Shown here: positions 1 through 11,789 of the stretch, in pieces
Layout: the number at the start of each line of letters is the position of its first letter
Numbering within the stretch: position 1 is the first letter of the stretch
From: Acytostelium subglobosum LB1
Taxonomy: Eukaryota > Evosea > Eumycetozoa > Acytosteliales > Acytosteliaceae
Assembly (NCBI RefSeq): GCF_000787575.1
Contig: NW_012236526.1
Coordinates: 372,001 to 436,000 of the forward strand
Length of the DNA stretch: 64,000 nucleotides
Direction of reading: 5' to 3'
Made by a program: the position numbers and the translations under genes
The notes under the pieces: generated by a model
What the model saw: the letters and a program-made list of their open reading frames with translations, nothing else
Databases searched by the model: none
What the model was told of the DNA's origin: nothing

Positions 1-468
1 CTGATGTCCTATTAATGCTCGCGTTGCTGTGATCTCGAGATGAAGCTCCTTGAACAGAACGGGCTTCTTCATTGGTGCAACGAAACCGTCAATCATGCAA
101 ACAGTCTCTGCCTGTAATAATATATTGCCATCGTCATCAAACATCTTGATTGGCTCTGTACTCTGTTTGGCCTCTTCCTCCTCCTCCTCCTTGGCCGAGG
201 CTTCCAGCACTGATCTGATCTCTTGCAGATGTGCTTCGTGCTCGTCGTCCTCCAGATTGAGCGGGTTGTCCTGCGATGTTCCTCTCGTGTCTGACGACAC
301 GAGCACTGCATTGGCAATGCTGCTCCCACTGAGTGTACTAACTGAGCTGCTGGGACTGCCAAACAATGGTTTGCCAGGCGATCGACTATTATTAAGGTTG
401 TGTGCACTGCGTGGTGGCGACATAGAGAGGCTGGGCACACCATATCGATCGAATTGAAAGCCAGACAT
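1..468 (-). CDS. unknown protein, 5' fragment (runs off left edge)
   Basis: The minus strand is open from an ATG at 468 down to base 1 with no stop, giving 156 residues of an N-terminus. The start reads MSGFQFDRYGVPSLSMSPPR, then a Ser-rich stretch (residues about 25-70), an acidic segment (LEDDEHEAHLQEIRSVLEAS followed by a Glu run), then a more structured part (KMFDDDGNILLQAETVCMID). The Ser-rich then acidic layout looks like a disordered N-terminal tail ahead of a folded domain that lies outside the window. I do not recognise the family. It is divergent from the FAM91A1-like gene, sharing a 320 bp spacer. Other open frames in the region, on both strands, are poorer in composition and are taken as shadows. 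Confidence 0.7.
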   Translation of the reverse strand, partial: MSGFQFDRYGVPSLSMSPPRSAHNLNNSRSPGKPLFGSPSSSVSTLSGSSIANAVLVSSDTRGTSQDNPLNLEDDEHEAHLQEIRSVLEASAKEEEEEEAKQSTEPIKMFDDDGNILLQAETVCMIDGFVAPMKKPVLFKELHLEITATRALIGHQ

Positions 469-788
469 GCCCCCCTGTACCGCCCTCCTTTGTCTCGTCT
501 GCATCTGTTCTGTCTGTGTTGGCGTGTTGTGTATGCTTGTTACTTTATATTGTTGCTTATTATCTATATCTCTCTCTATGTGCATGCACACTCACACAAG
601 TTATCTCTATCTCTATTTTCTCTATCTCTCTTTATCACGAATGTTTGAATGAGAGCTGAATGAAATGTAAGGGGGGTATCACACTTTTCAAACAAACAAT
701 CTAGATCAAATGGTGCACTTCATTCATTCATTCATTCATTCATTCAATCATTGTATTACAGATAGACAGATATAGATAGTTATAGTGA
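469..788. promoter_or_regulatory. divergent intergenic spacer
   Basis: This 320 bp gap lies between two divergently oriented start codons. It has pyrimidine-rich CTCTAT tracts (about 565-635) and a (CATT)n run at about 719-746. No promoter box can be named with confidence. Confidence 0.4.
719..750. repeat. (CATT)n tetranucleotide run
   Basis: Six or more tandem CATT units lie 40-70 bp before the ATG of the FAM91A1-like gene, in its probable 5' leader. Similar CATT/CAAT runs precede many genes here and fill their introns. Confidence 0.8.
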
Positions 789-3461
789 ATGGATGCTGCT
801 GCTGAGAAGGAGTTGGAGAAGCATGTGTTGAAACAACAGGCTTGGGATACATTGCCATCACATGCAAAGGCAATACTGGAGAACTCACCAACCAAGTGGA
901 AACACTTCATCATCAAGTTCAGTATAAAGCATCAACTACGTTGGAAGACAAACATAATCAGAGACTATGTACAAGATGAGCGTATCTATTATCAAGAGAT
1001 AATAAGATTATCTATTACCAACCTTGTAGTATGTTCATTCATTGCTCGAGTTACAACATTGATTGAGGCTAACAAACAAGCAATCATACAATAGTTATAC
1101 CCATATCATATAGCCGATAAACTTGTTGGCATGCTCAATGTCACTGCATTCAAATACTACTCAATCATGATGTCTGAGATCATGGCCAATGGTAATCAAT
1201 CAAGTTCATTAACAATGATGATGTGACACACCTCACCTGATACCCTTACTCATTCCTCAATCACTCAATCACTCAATCACAGCCAAGTCCTACGATGAAC
1301 TACCAAACTTTACTGCAGTGGATTGTAAGTAGAGCATCCCCTGGACATCACAGACAGTCATCACTCACATTCAATCAATCAATCAATCAATCGACGAATG
1401 ATATACGCTAAGGTCTCAGAGTATTGGGAATTGGAAGGAATCAGTATATCAATCTTATGAACAAGTATAGATCAAAGGGATTCTTATTCAAGAAGAAGAA
1501 GGATGTGATAAAGAGTCTGCTACCAAGCAACTCAGTGGAAAAGGCATTGGACTATTGGTGGATGCTCAATCGTGGTTGCAACTCAGCTGACGACGAGAGG
1601 AGCTGCACAGCAGAGGAACTGGCCATTTTGGAGGAGTTGGAAAGCTCGCCCAAGCAAGCTGGAATCTTTGATCGTGATGCTGCTCTCTCCCTGCTCACAC
1701 GTGGACTCATCTTTGTCGACATTCCAATCTCCGACACGGATACTATTGCCGTGCCACCTCTGGAAGGATTCGTGATGAATAGAGTGTCTGGCGACTACTT
1801 TGAGAGTCTACTCTACAAGATATTCGTGTCGATCGATGAGAGGACCACTGTACAAACACTGGCAGAGCTACTTCAAATCGATGTCGAGCTCGTCAAACAA
1901 GCCGCATCACTCTACTGTCGACTGGGATTCGCCAAAAAGAAGAACCTTGAGCCACTCATCAACTCTGTATGTATCCTTACCCTACTTTGATTGATTGAGT
2001 AGTGCGCTAACCATTCATACATGGACCCAGACTGAGGAACAAGGTGATAGTAAATTCGTCAGGACGACTTGGCATCAAACCTGGATCAATTATAGTCAAC
2101 AACAGCCAACCAATCCATCACTGGCTGCCATTCAGACGACTGGCGATCAATCAACCGCTAGCACAACGACAGACTCGTCATCGACAGACAGCACTGCAGT
2201 GATAAGGATTGGACTGATATTCGACTCATCAATCACGGCATTTCTGATGATGGGCAACCTTGGCTATGGACTCAAGAATCATGCTGTGACAATGTTTGAG
2301 GTTGGCAAGCTGTCCAATGAGGCACTCGACGACTTCCTTGGAGAGTTGGACAAGATTGACACGACAGAGTTTGTTGAACTCGAGGCCAAGAGATATGCTG
2401 CGTCGGCCATCGCACTGAGGGACACGATCAAATTCCTCAGATACAACGAGAAGATACCAAGCACACAGCATGGCCTCGATCTACTGAGTTGTGAGCGAAT
2501 GAACAGTTTGGAAGAGGCAACGAGGATACGTGTTCTGAGCAAGAACTACTCGGTGCTTATATCAATGTCCCCATTCGCCACGGACAGTTGTCCAGTGATC
2601 AGTTGTGCTCCGCCACACTTTGGACCAGCGATCTACGAGATCCACAGTCTCTGGTTCAAGTTGTACCTCTACAACATCGTTGGCGCCGGACCCAACTCTG
2701 TCCTGCTGGCCAAGGGTCATCGACTCAAGAAGATCCCGGCAGTGTTTAGAGAGTGCGAGAAAGTCCGAGTGTGCTCGTTGGATCATGAATCAATCAATGT
2801 GAACCTTTCCCAGCTTCTTCCAACAGTCAACGAAACTCTACTATCATCGCCAGTGTTGGTACAGGCATTCTCCTACGTGCGCTTTGATAACAGTGGTAAC
2901 AATCGATCGCGTTCCACACATGGCGAACATCAAACGATCAGAGAACAACAGACGGTAATTGACGTGCCATTCCCACTCGACCCGATCGATGATAGTGCCG
3001 TGCCCCCATCAACCGAGTCAGAATACACCGCCGACAACATGCACCTTCACCCGCTGGTCAGACGCATCGAGTCGTTGCTGAACCTGTCGCACAGCATCGG
3101 CTACATATCGATGCTGAGGAAGGATGTCCAGATACCCGACGAGAACACGATCCAGACGACATGGATCCCTTACAACGTATACTTTGGCGTGCCGATATTT
3201 GATGGAACGCTCAACAGACAGGTGTGCGACAAGATCGAGCGATACAACCTTTTGAACGAAGAGAACACCGACGCGCACAACAGTGCCAGCAGGATGCTGT
3301 CACTCAACATTCTTCGCTTCATCTCCAGCACCTGTCCGCCTGTGCATCCCGACCTGGACATCATCGATCAGACACGCATCAACACGACCCTGCCATCGAC
3401 TCAGAACATCCCACTGCCGACACAGAACCTATCCTTTGTCAATGGCGTATTGGACCTATAA
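789..3461 (+). CDS. FAM91A1-like membrane-trafficking protein
   Basis: Exons 789-1028, 1095-1191, 1283-1324, 1413-1966 and 2031-3461 join to 787 residues, close to human FAM91A1 (about 838). In the animal family FAM91A1 works with WDR11 and C17orf75 at the trans-Golgi network and helps TBC1D23/golgin-dependent capture of endosome-derived vesicles; the same job here is inferred. Landmarks that match the family are a Trp-Asp-x-Leu-Pro N-terminus, the [20 protein letters not shown] block built across three splice junctions, and [20 protein letters not shown] followed by YKIFVSIDE and [10 protein letters not shown]. Recovery of the family pattern across the junctions is the main support for the small exons 2 and 3. 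The region between the N- and C-terminal domains has Ser/Thr/Asp-rich insertions. The gene converges on the kinase gene, with 172 bp between stops. Confidence 0.9.
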
Positions 3462-3633
3462 AGACTAGAGAGCCAGCCAGCCAGCCAGCCCTCTGGCATG
3501 CGCTGGCAGGCATGTATATGTATATATCGTAAGGGGGAATTTAATATGATGGACACAGACTCCACCGATGTGAACCTCCATCCAGGCTCCTGCTGCGTGC
3601 AGGACGGATGTCTTTACAAGTTGCTGGGCTGAG

Positions 3634-6600
3634 CTACTTCTTCAAAACAGCTGGCTCGACAGGCGATGACACCGATCGAGTCCTGCTCAAATGATCTGGC
3701 AATGCGGATGGCTTCTTTGGCTCCACCTGCTGCTGCTGATCTTGCTGAGGCGATGGTGGTTGTGCAGGGGGAGGTGATGTTGGTGTTGTTGTTGTCGTTG
3801 TCGTTGCTGCAGCAACAGGTGTTGTTGGTGGAGGGACCACTGGGATGGTACATAGAGCGTCCCACTCTGCTGCATTGGCCATGTACTCGTTCCTGCACTT
3901 GACCACCTCGTCGTAGAGATGCTCAGCGGTGGGTCTGAGTGCAAAGTCCTTGAGCAATGCCTGTGAGACAATGTCGATCAGACACTTGGGTGTGGCGGCA
4001 GGGAATGTTGGACGAAGGTCCTTCTTGGCCGAGGCAATGAGGATCTGGAAGTCAAACTTGAGCTGTGGGTACTCCTGGAAGGGGAACTGGTGCTCGCCGT
4101 TGATGCAACGGTAGATCATCTCCCATACGATCATGCCCATCGAGTACACATCGCTCTTGACCGTGTACTTGTTGCCAAAGTAGACCTCCGGAGCCACGTA
4201 GGCGTAGGTGCCACGCAGCTTGCCAAGCGTCTCCAGGTTGCTACCAGTGTCGAAACGAGACAATCCAAAGTCGCAGATCTTCACTACCCAGTCCTCGGTC
4301 ACCAGCAGGTTGAGACTCTTAAGGTCGCGATGGAGGATCTGTGGCGACCACGTGTGCAACGAGTTGAGCGAGCTGATAGCCTGCAGTGCCAAATTGAAGA
4401 ACTCTGTCCAGGTGAAGCGAATAGTCTTGTCCTGCAATATGTGAAACAGTGATCCCCTGGAGCACAGCTCCATCACAATGCACAGTTTGTCCTTGATCAC
4501 TGCGCCATGGAAGTGGACTACACTTGGTGACTTCAATGAGCTATATGTATGCAAAAGGGAAGAGGTCAGTAAGTTGGATGCGTACATTGAGAGTGCCAGA
4601 CAGACATACCTGACGATTTGGAACTCCTTCTTAAACTCGAGAACATCCTTCTCGTTGGTGAAGGACTTCAACACCTTGATGGCGACCGTGCCACCTTTGT
4701 ACAGGCCCTTGTAGACCTTGCCACTGGCACCCACGCCAAGCAATGTTTGGAACTTGAGATTGGACTCGTCGATCACCCAGGATGCGTCGTCCAGATGGGT
4801 GTGCTTCAGACGGGCCAGCTCATCGACGTCAATCTTGATGTGTGCACCTTTTGCGTCTGGAATGTCCAAGTCATCGTCGACCAGTCCATTGTTATTGCTG
4901 CTATTATTGGTCGTGGACGACTCGCTGTTGCCACTGTTGCTCGATTGTCCATTGGTATCTATATTCTTGGTGGTTGACTCGGCATCACCATTGCTAGCCT
5001 TGAACGGTGAGTTACTATTATTACTAGAGTAGGCTGTTGTCTTGCTCGTACTCGTCTCCACCGTCCTTCCAGATCCAGTGCTATTGGCTAATGAACTACT
5101 TGAATTGGTTAAAGGTGGCACTAAAAGATCAATGATGGATGTTAGTTATAAGTGTTGCGTGTTGGACTGATCTGGACTGGATTGATCACTTACCTCGCAG
5201 TTTACGAATGGCAGCTTGGAGCTTGCTTCGTTGGTCCTTGTCAGTGACTTGCAGTCTGTCTAGTGTGGCCTCGTCTACGTCGGGCAGGACATCAAAGAAG
5301 ATCTCGTTGCCAATGAATATGGGTGTGAGCGAGCCAAGCTGGAGGTTGGCCAGCCACTCACTGATCTCGACCGACATCTGAAGACGTTGTACGATGCTGC
5401 TGTTGTTCAATTGTCTGGCCAAGTCCATCGGTTTCTTTGGCGGAGAGCCGCCCTCCATATTAATGTCTGCGCCCCTCTGTATGAGCAATCTAACAAACTC
5501 AACCTTGGCAAACTTGATAGCATAGAGCAATGGCGTCTCATCATTCTTTGTTTTCCTATGATTCAAAAGATGGTTAGACGATGATGTTGATGATGGTGAT
5601 CGCGCGTGGAGACACATACTGATTGATGTTTGCACCTTTGTTGAGCAGGACCTCTATCAGGAAGGTCTTTGGTGTGGTGGACATGATAGCCGTGTGTAGT
5701 GGCGTCTCGCCAAAGTTGTTCTGGGCATTGGTAGAGCATCCCTTGTCTATCAGCTTCAATATAGGCTCCTCCGATGTCAATGTCAGGCACTTCTGGCTGA
5801 ACAAATGTAGAGGTGAGTTGCCAAGCGAGTCCTTCTGTAAGATCTGTTTGATTGATTGATTGGGTGAGTGAGTGATCAATCACATGATCACATGATGTGA
5901 TAATCATACCTTTGAATCATTATGCTTCAATAATAACATCATTAGGGGTATGTTGTTGGAGGCTGCTGCTAGGTGGAGTGCTGGTGTACCCTCTGTATCG
6001 CATACGTTGATGTCGGTCTGCAACTTTAGGATACTGTCAAGTGTGTTTAGATCATTCTCCTTGATGGCCTTGATCAGAGGGTTCTTCTGCTTCGCTTCGG
6101 ACGATCGCTCGTATCTAAACTTAAGCTTAAGCTCACCTGCCACCTTGGTCACATTCTTCATTGGCTCTAATGGGAACCATTGCATGGTCTCACTCGTCGT
6201 CGAATCATATATCATTGCGATTGGTATTGTAGCCATACCCATTGGGTCATCCGAGCTGAACCTGTCCCAATCATACACCTCTACATATACAAATTGACAT
6301 AGATGTTCTATTGGCCTATATGATTGTGATGTTAGACTACTTGTAGTGATTGATTGATTGAGTCCGCTTACATCTCAAAGTTCTCAGACTCCCATTTGGG
6401 ATTCAGAGTATGTTTGATTGCCTTTGTCTTCTTCTTCTTGTCACCTGCTATCACGACGCAATATGGATCACTAAAGTAGTTGATAGTTGTGAGTATGAGT
6501 ATGAGTAAGAGTATGATTGATTGATTGATTGATTGATTAAATGAATGAATGTAGTTGATCACCTACCTTGCTCCATTGCTATCCTTTGGTGAGAGGCCTC

Positions 6601-6728
6601 TGCCTTCCAACACTGATGTTTGAATGAGTGATTGAATGAATGAATGTATGTATGAGTGTTGATTCAGAGATCATAAACGACATGCATGCCAACATACCAC
6701 TTATATATAATGTTCCAATCCTCATCAT
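3634..6728 (-). CDS. C2-ankyrin-SAM-TKL protein kinase
   Basis: Eight exons (6728-6698, 6612-6567, 6470-6372, 6315-5910, 5843-5620, 5555-5194, 5120-4610, 4540-3634) give 861 residues. The tiny first exon starts MMRIGTLYISV and splices to LEGRGLSPKDSNGASDPYCV, a typical C2 domain opening (residues 1 to about 100, with DPYC and YDWDRFSSDD loops likely to bind Ca2+/lipid). Ankyrin repeats follow (about 140-320, e.g. GETPLHTAI and TPLLYAI), then a SAM-like domain (about 325-389). After a Ser/Asn-rich linker comes a kinase domain (about 505-765) with GVGASGKVYKG, VAIK, HRDLKSLNLL, DFGLSR and VAPEVYF, so it should be active and belongs to the TKL group expanded in Dictyostelium. The tail is rich in Pro, Thr and Gln. 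The 69 bp intron at 4541-4609 has no in-frame stop, so a naive ORF reads through it. The exact role is unknown; membrane-recruited signalling is likely. Confidence 0.88.
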
Positions 6729-7703
6729 GTAATCCTATCTTATTGTGTCTCTACTCTATCACTCTATTTCCTGTTTCCTCTCTTGCTCACTCTATCTATA
6801 TATTCCTACTTCCTGTTTCCTATTCCAATAGTTTCTACTACACTTTCACTCAATCATACAACAATATCAACATCAACAACAATAATAATAATAAGAGGTG
6901 ACTGACTATGATTGATTACTATGATTGATTGAAGTCTTAATAAAGTGCGGTCACTTCACAACCACTCATCTCCAATCACCTCACCACAAACACCAACTCA
7001 TTCATTTTTGATTGTTTGTCAAGGGTTGGGTTTTGGGTTTGTTGTTGATGTAATTCGAGTTGTGTGAGGGTATCTCTGTGAGGGTATGTTCTCACCTTCG
7101 TTGTTCATATCATTTATAAATAAGCCCGGGCATATATTATTGATGAAACAATTCGTTGGATTTTTTTTCATTTGTTTTAATTATTGTTTTGTCGAGCTGC
7201 AGGAGAGTGTGAGCAGGGAGTGGATGGATGGCGAATGACTTAGGCAACTCACTTTACATTGATACAGACCCTTTTCAAGTTTTCCTCGTCACTTACAGGT
7301 ACATCAAGTGAGTGTCTTGTGCAATACAATACTATAGTCAACAACAGGTGGTGTCATTATTAGTTTACAGCAGTCATCATTATTATCATCATCATCTTAT
7401 CATTGACATAATCAAGCTAGCGTTTTGGTTAATGACTATAACTCAATCAAACATTCGAAATGCGATCATGCGATAATAATGTTATGACTCAACGCTCAGC
7501 AAACATATTTATTGATCGATCAATGAATACTTAACAACAACGATGACTTTCACTGGATGTTGTAGTCGATGATGATGATGAATGATTGATCGATTAATGC
7601 TGTGACTATGATGATACTATCTCTTTGTGGCGACTTTGAACATTCGAATATACATGTAGACTAACAACAATGTTACTATTGCCAACCAACAATAGAATCT
7701 AAA
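6729..7703. promoter_or_regulatory. divergent spacer: kinase / S29 gene
   Basis: This is 975 bp between divergent starts. It includes AT-rich and CAAT-type repeats near both genes, a T-rich stretch at about 7160-7190, and a duplicated GTGAGGGTAT box at 7063-7090 that recurs at 17060-17087. No reading frame or RNA gene is convincing. Confidence 0.5.
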
Positions 7704-7949
7704 ATGGCCAGAGAGTTGTGGTTAAGTCACCCAAGAGATATGGGACCCGGTTCCCGCAAGTGCCGCACCTGTGGAAATCACCACGGTCTTATCAGAAAGT
7801 ATGCCCTCAACATGTGCAGACGTTGTTTCCGTGCCAACGCTGAGGCTATTGGCTTCCACAAGGTATGTATCCATCTTATACAACACAGTAGTTTGTACAG
7901 TTGACACTAACTCATTGCCCTTCGTCTTCTACCTCAACAGTACCGTTAA
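7704..7949 (+). CDS. rps29: 40S ribosomal protein S29 (uS14)
   Basis: Exon 7704-7862 joins a 9 bp last exon at 7941-7949 (Tyr-Arg-stop) to make 55 residues; the human protein has 56. The protein shows the S29 pattern: [37 protein letters not shown] and a terminal IGFHKYR. The four zinc-binding cysteines (two CxxC pairs) are all present. It sits in the head of the small ribosomal subunit next to the mRNA channel. Without the 78 bp intron the frame would run into unrelated residues. An AATAAA signal follows 44 bp after the stop. Confidence 0.95.
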
Positions 7950-7992
7950 ACACGCGTGTTTCATGTAGTTGTCTAATCAGCAACAGTGCTCC

Positions 7993-7998
7993 AATAAA
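7993..7998 (+). terminator. AATAAA polyadenylation signal (S29)
   Basis: An AATAAA hexamer lies 44 bp beyond the stop of the S29 gene. Confidence 0.55.
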
Positions 7999-8418
7999 CC
8001 CAACAATACTCTGATATAGTCAATCATTCAGGATGTTAGTTAGTAATACTTTGTTCGTTGTTTTTGTCGTTGTTGTTGATGACGTTGTTGTTGTACACGT
8101 ATAGATGTGTAGAGATGTAATAATATCAACATGTATGTATTTATTCAAGATGCTCTTCAATGATGATCATTGTTGCGCTGTGGAAAGAGAGGTGGATAGA
8201 GTAGAGATAGAGAGATAGAGAGAGTGGGATTTGTAGCGAGGTAATATTACTGCACGCGTTGTTTGTTGTTGCCAGCAGAGGTGGAGGAGGAAGGTCGGAG
8301 GAGTATGCGTGGTGACTGACTGAGGTGGAGAGGAGCGGAATAAATAGAGGAATGATTGTTGTGTTTTGCACCAAGCATGGATGGAGGTCGGATAAGGAGG
8401 AGTGATGATAAGGACTTA
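7999..8418. other. convergent 3' spacer, S29 / gskA
   Basis: About 420 bp between two convergent genes. It has GT-rich DNA (8050-8100) and a purine run of AGAG type at 8185-8225. I see no gene; short frames here are low-complexity shadows. Confidence 0.4.
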
Positions 8419-10255
8419 TTACTGAGCGACTCTTGCTGTTTCTGCAATGTCGGTTGGATCAGAACAAGACGATGTTGTGTCTTGGGCGGCTGCTTCGATG
8501 TTGGCAGCGGAGAGATTGGATGGCGATGGTGTGGGAGTGGTGGTTGACGACGATGATGATGAGGAGGAGGATGTTACAGGTTGTTGATTGGTGGTGCCGC
8601 TGCCGCCGCCACCGCCGCCGCCACTGACCAAGTGTGGGAAGAGTGGCGAGGGCAGCTCGATGGAGTTCATCGCGTGGCTCGGCACGAGGATTGCCGCCGT
8701 CTTGGCACTCATTGTCAATTGCTCGGCAATGGTGAAGTTGAACAAAGGAGGCAGGGGCTTGCCATCGGGCAGTGTCGTTTTGGGATCGCGCAACACATCA
8801 AAGAATGGATGTGCCATTATCTCGGTTGGTTTCAATCGATTGTTTGGTTCATAGTGTAGTATTTTGGATATCAAGTCGATAGTCTCTGGAGGTACCTGTT
8901 TGTTTGATTGGTCGAGTGATTGGAATCATTCCAAATGTGGTGGGGGTGGTGTAAGTGTGTGATCATGGATGGTCCTTCTCCCTTGCGTCCAGCCCCTCTC
9001 ACGGGATGATGACACTTACCTCCTTTGCTCTGAATATCTTTGTCCAGGGATTGGCTTTGATCTCTGGAAACTTGAATGATGAGTAGTATGGGTTCATCAC
9101 GTGTATCTGCTCTTTGGTTGGCGTGCCAAGTACCTTGATGATCTCCACCAACTGGTCGATTCCATTCTCACCTGGGAACAGTGGATGCCCGATGAGTAGC
9201 TCTGCCAGCACACATCCTATCGACCACGTATCAATAGCCGTCGTGTAGTTTGTGGCGCCAAAGATCAACTCTGGTGCTCGGTAATGCCTTGAGCAAATGT
9301 ATGATATGTTTGATTCACCTTTGGTAAGGACTTTAGCGCTATAGATAGAGTACAATGGTCAGTCTTACTATCGATGCAGTGTCCTCGTTGACCCATAACA
9401 TACCTTCCAAAGTCACATAGTTTCAATATGCTTGTCTTTGTGTCCATTAGTAGGTTCTGTGGCTTGATGTCACGATGACAGATGCCAAGAGAGTGGACGT
9501 AGTTGAGTGCTCGGCATAGTTGGTACGCATAAAGTTTGGCGTAGATCCATGGCAACTGTTGTCGAGACACAGAGTGGCTTCTTACCACCCTGTACACCGT
9601 ATCAGGTACATACTCCAATACAAGATTCAGATATACTTCATCGTTCTATTGAGTTTGAGAGATTGAGTTTGAGTTTGAGGTTCATGAGTGAGTTGTCCTG
9701 TCTGTCTGCCTGCCTTCTCTTCATGCCTGCCATCCTGCCCTTCCAGTCAACATACGTCAGAGGTGAAGAAGCTGTTCTTAAGTTGTACGACATTTATATG
9801 ATTAAGCATTTTCATTATCTGTAGTTCTCGATTCTAAAGTACCATGTATGTTAGTACAAGATGATTGATTGATTGATTGATTGAGACGAATGAATGAATA
9901 CCTTGAATCGTTGGTCTTGTAGGACTTTCTTAATGGCTACAAGCTCTTTGGTATCTGCTACGATGGCTTGGGTTACTACACCGAATGAACCATTGCCAAC
10001 GACGCCCTCGGTGATGTAGTTTACACCATTGGCCTTGATCATCACCTTGTCAAACTTGAACCTCAGTCTTGCCTTGTCCTTTTCCTTCTCCTCCTCCTTG
10101 CCCCCTGCTATATTTATCAAAAGGTTTGTTTGAATATGAGCATGTTGTCCTCCTGAAGTCCTGTCTATCTATCTCTATCTATGTCTCTTCTTCTTGAGTG
10201 GTGCCACTCTGACATATCTGATATACATACAATATGATTGAGGAGGTGGATTCAT
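8419..10255 (-). CDS. gskA: glycogen synthase kinase 3
   Basis: Six exons (10255-10231, 10107-9902, 9833-9756, 9645-9404, 9338-9020, 8895-8419) make 448 residues, near D. discoideum GskA (467). A 25 bp first exon encodes MNPPPQSY. The kinase core is nearly that of Gsk[13 protein letters not shown] (glycine loop), [42 protein letters not shown], the activation loop [12 protein letters not shown] with its regulatory Tyr, then [20 protein letters not shown] and [13 protein letters not shown]. In Dictyostelium GskA controls prestalk/prespore choice and chemotaxis downstream of cAMP receptors and the kinase ZAK1. The C-terminal tail is a variable Ser/Gly/Thr/Ala-rich extension. Here the DFG and HRD motifs are intact, so activity is expected. 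Confidence 0.95.
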
Positions 10256-10479
10256 GATTCTGATATTTATATATACTGTACAACTAAATTACAATATACA
10301 CCTACTAAAATATATTTATATGTACAATTACTGTAATGGATGATGGATGATGCTTGAATTATTGAATGTATGAATTAATGAGTTGTTGGCCTGTCCACTA
10401 GTTCTGTCTTTGTTTGTGAGATTAGAAGTGTACAACAAGGGGTGGTGTCAGTGTGTGTGATTGGGTTGAGATGTGGGTG

Positions 10480-10493
10480 TGATTGATTGATTG

Positions 10494-10534
<41 letters not shown>

Positions 10535-10535
10535 A
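10480..10535. repeat. (TGAT)n tetranucleotide tract
   Basis: About 13 units of TGAT with one or two interruptions, the longest such tract in the window. It lies 225 bp upstream of the gskA start codon. Confidence 0.85.
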
Positions 10536-10839
10536 GAATATGTGTGTGAGTGAGTGTGTGAGGTATATGAGTAATGTATAAATATAAATAATAATAATGA
10601 ATGATAGGTAGGATGTTTGGTTGTTTGAATAAGCTGTTATGATGATGTCTAAGAATCTTGATGTGTGAGTGTAGGTCCAAAAAAATAGTTATTTTATAAT
10701 ATCCATCATGATGAGATATGGAAAACAACTGTTTTGTATATAATGACCTTTTTTCTGCCTGTCACCAAAAGGCACCACCCTAGATCATTTCTTTACAAAC
10801 AGTGTAATAATCAATCAAACGAAACGAAGACCTTTTATC

Positions 10840-10845
10840 TTTATT
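10840..10845 (-). terminator. AATAAA signal, first Cys-rich gene
   Basis: TTTATT on the plus strand, i.e. AATAAA in the sense of the gene, 55 bp after its stop codon. Confidence 0.45.
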
Positions 10846-10900
10846 TATTGAAATATACTTGTATGATTGAAAGATTGAATGATGCAATGTGTTTAATCGA

Positions 10901-11227
10901 TTAAGCACATTTGTTCGTACTTAGGTTGCATACTCTTGGGTCTTGGCAACTGGCAAGGTATCCTCTGGCATTGGGATCCATGTTCCTGGGTGTGACGGTG
11001 GAGTTGCAGTAGGCTCCGGCACCAGCACGGTACAGACAGATGTCACAGCAACGCTTGGTTTCAGTAGATCCATCACCTGGGAAAAATTGGCCACCATTTT
11101 GTTTACATGAGCGACGGTTCACTTCCAAACATGCCATCTTATTACATTGAATTGGCTCCTGGGCAGCATAGATTACAACTATTGCCAATACCAAAGCCAA
11201 CAAAATAGGGATAATATTTCTTAACAT
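10901..11227 (-). CDS. small secreted Cys-rich protein, paralogue 1
   Basis: A single-exon gene of 108 residues with an ATG at 11227. Residues 1-21 form a signal peptide (IIPILLALVLAIVVIYAAQE). The mature part has ten cysteines, including a CC-x2-C cluster, and the phrases CNKMAC, GAYCNSTVT and DPNARGYLASC. It is plainly related to the next gene upstream (11790-12131) but not to any family I can name. The even number of cysteines suggests a disulphide-stabilised extracellular protein. Possible roles such as defence, signalling or matrix are guesses. Confidence 0.82.
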   Translation of the reverse strand: MLRNIIPILLALVLAIVVIYAAQEPIQCNKMACLEVNRRSCKQNGGQFFPGDGSTETKRCCDICLYRAGAGAYCNSTVTPRNMDPNARGYLASCQDPRVCNLSTNKCA

Positions 11228-11789
11228 TGTCGAGCGTGATCAAGTTGTTTAATTGATTGATTGTTTGTATAATAGAATGATGATGATGATGATTATGATG
11301 ACGATAAAGATGACTCTATCAAATATACTAACCAAAGTTATTAACTAAAGAGCCTCAACCAAGTTAAGATGTGCTAATCCAAGTGCATATGCATTTACGA
11401 AATGTATACACTGTGAGGCATAGCCCCTGCTCCTTACTTCCTCCCCTACTCTTTGAGATGTCCATTTTATTGTCGACAACATGTAGTTGTAGTAAGAGTG
11501 TGATGTGGCGAGGGCAATCAATCAATTTTGTGGAGTGGTGATGATGGTCGGTCATCCTTGTTAATATAATACATGAGCTCATGTTGTATGACAACTACTT
11601 CATGTATTGGATCACACTAAACTTTCAAATTGCAATTGATAATCATTCGTACGGTAAACATGATTGATTGAAGAATGTATGGTATGTTTGAGTGATGCGG
11701 CCAACTTGAAGTGACTGTGGTGATGATCATGATCACACAGCCCCAATGGCCAATGATTGTAAGCTTTACTGAATGTACTTTATTCTTAT
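11228..11789. other. spacer between the two Cys-rich paralogues
   Basis: 562 bp holding the promoter of paralogue 1 and the 3' end of paralogue 2 (a TTTATT at 11779-11784 lies just past its stop). Weak open frames here show no coding character. Confidence 0.4.

Larger units (their letters stand above)
10256..10900. promoter_or_regulatory. gskA upstream region
   Basis: 645 bp upstream of gskA, ending at the 3' side of the first Cys-rich gene. It is AT-rich and carries a long (TGAT)n run (about 10480-10535) that reads (CAAT)n in the gskA sense. No gene is seen. Confidence 0.45.

Noticed and set aside
8141-8630. Frames on both strands after the S29 gene
   Set aside because: They lie in 3' UTRs or opposite the gskA tail and have repeat-driven composition.
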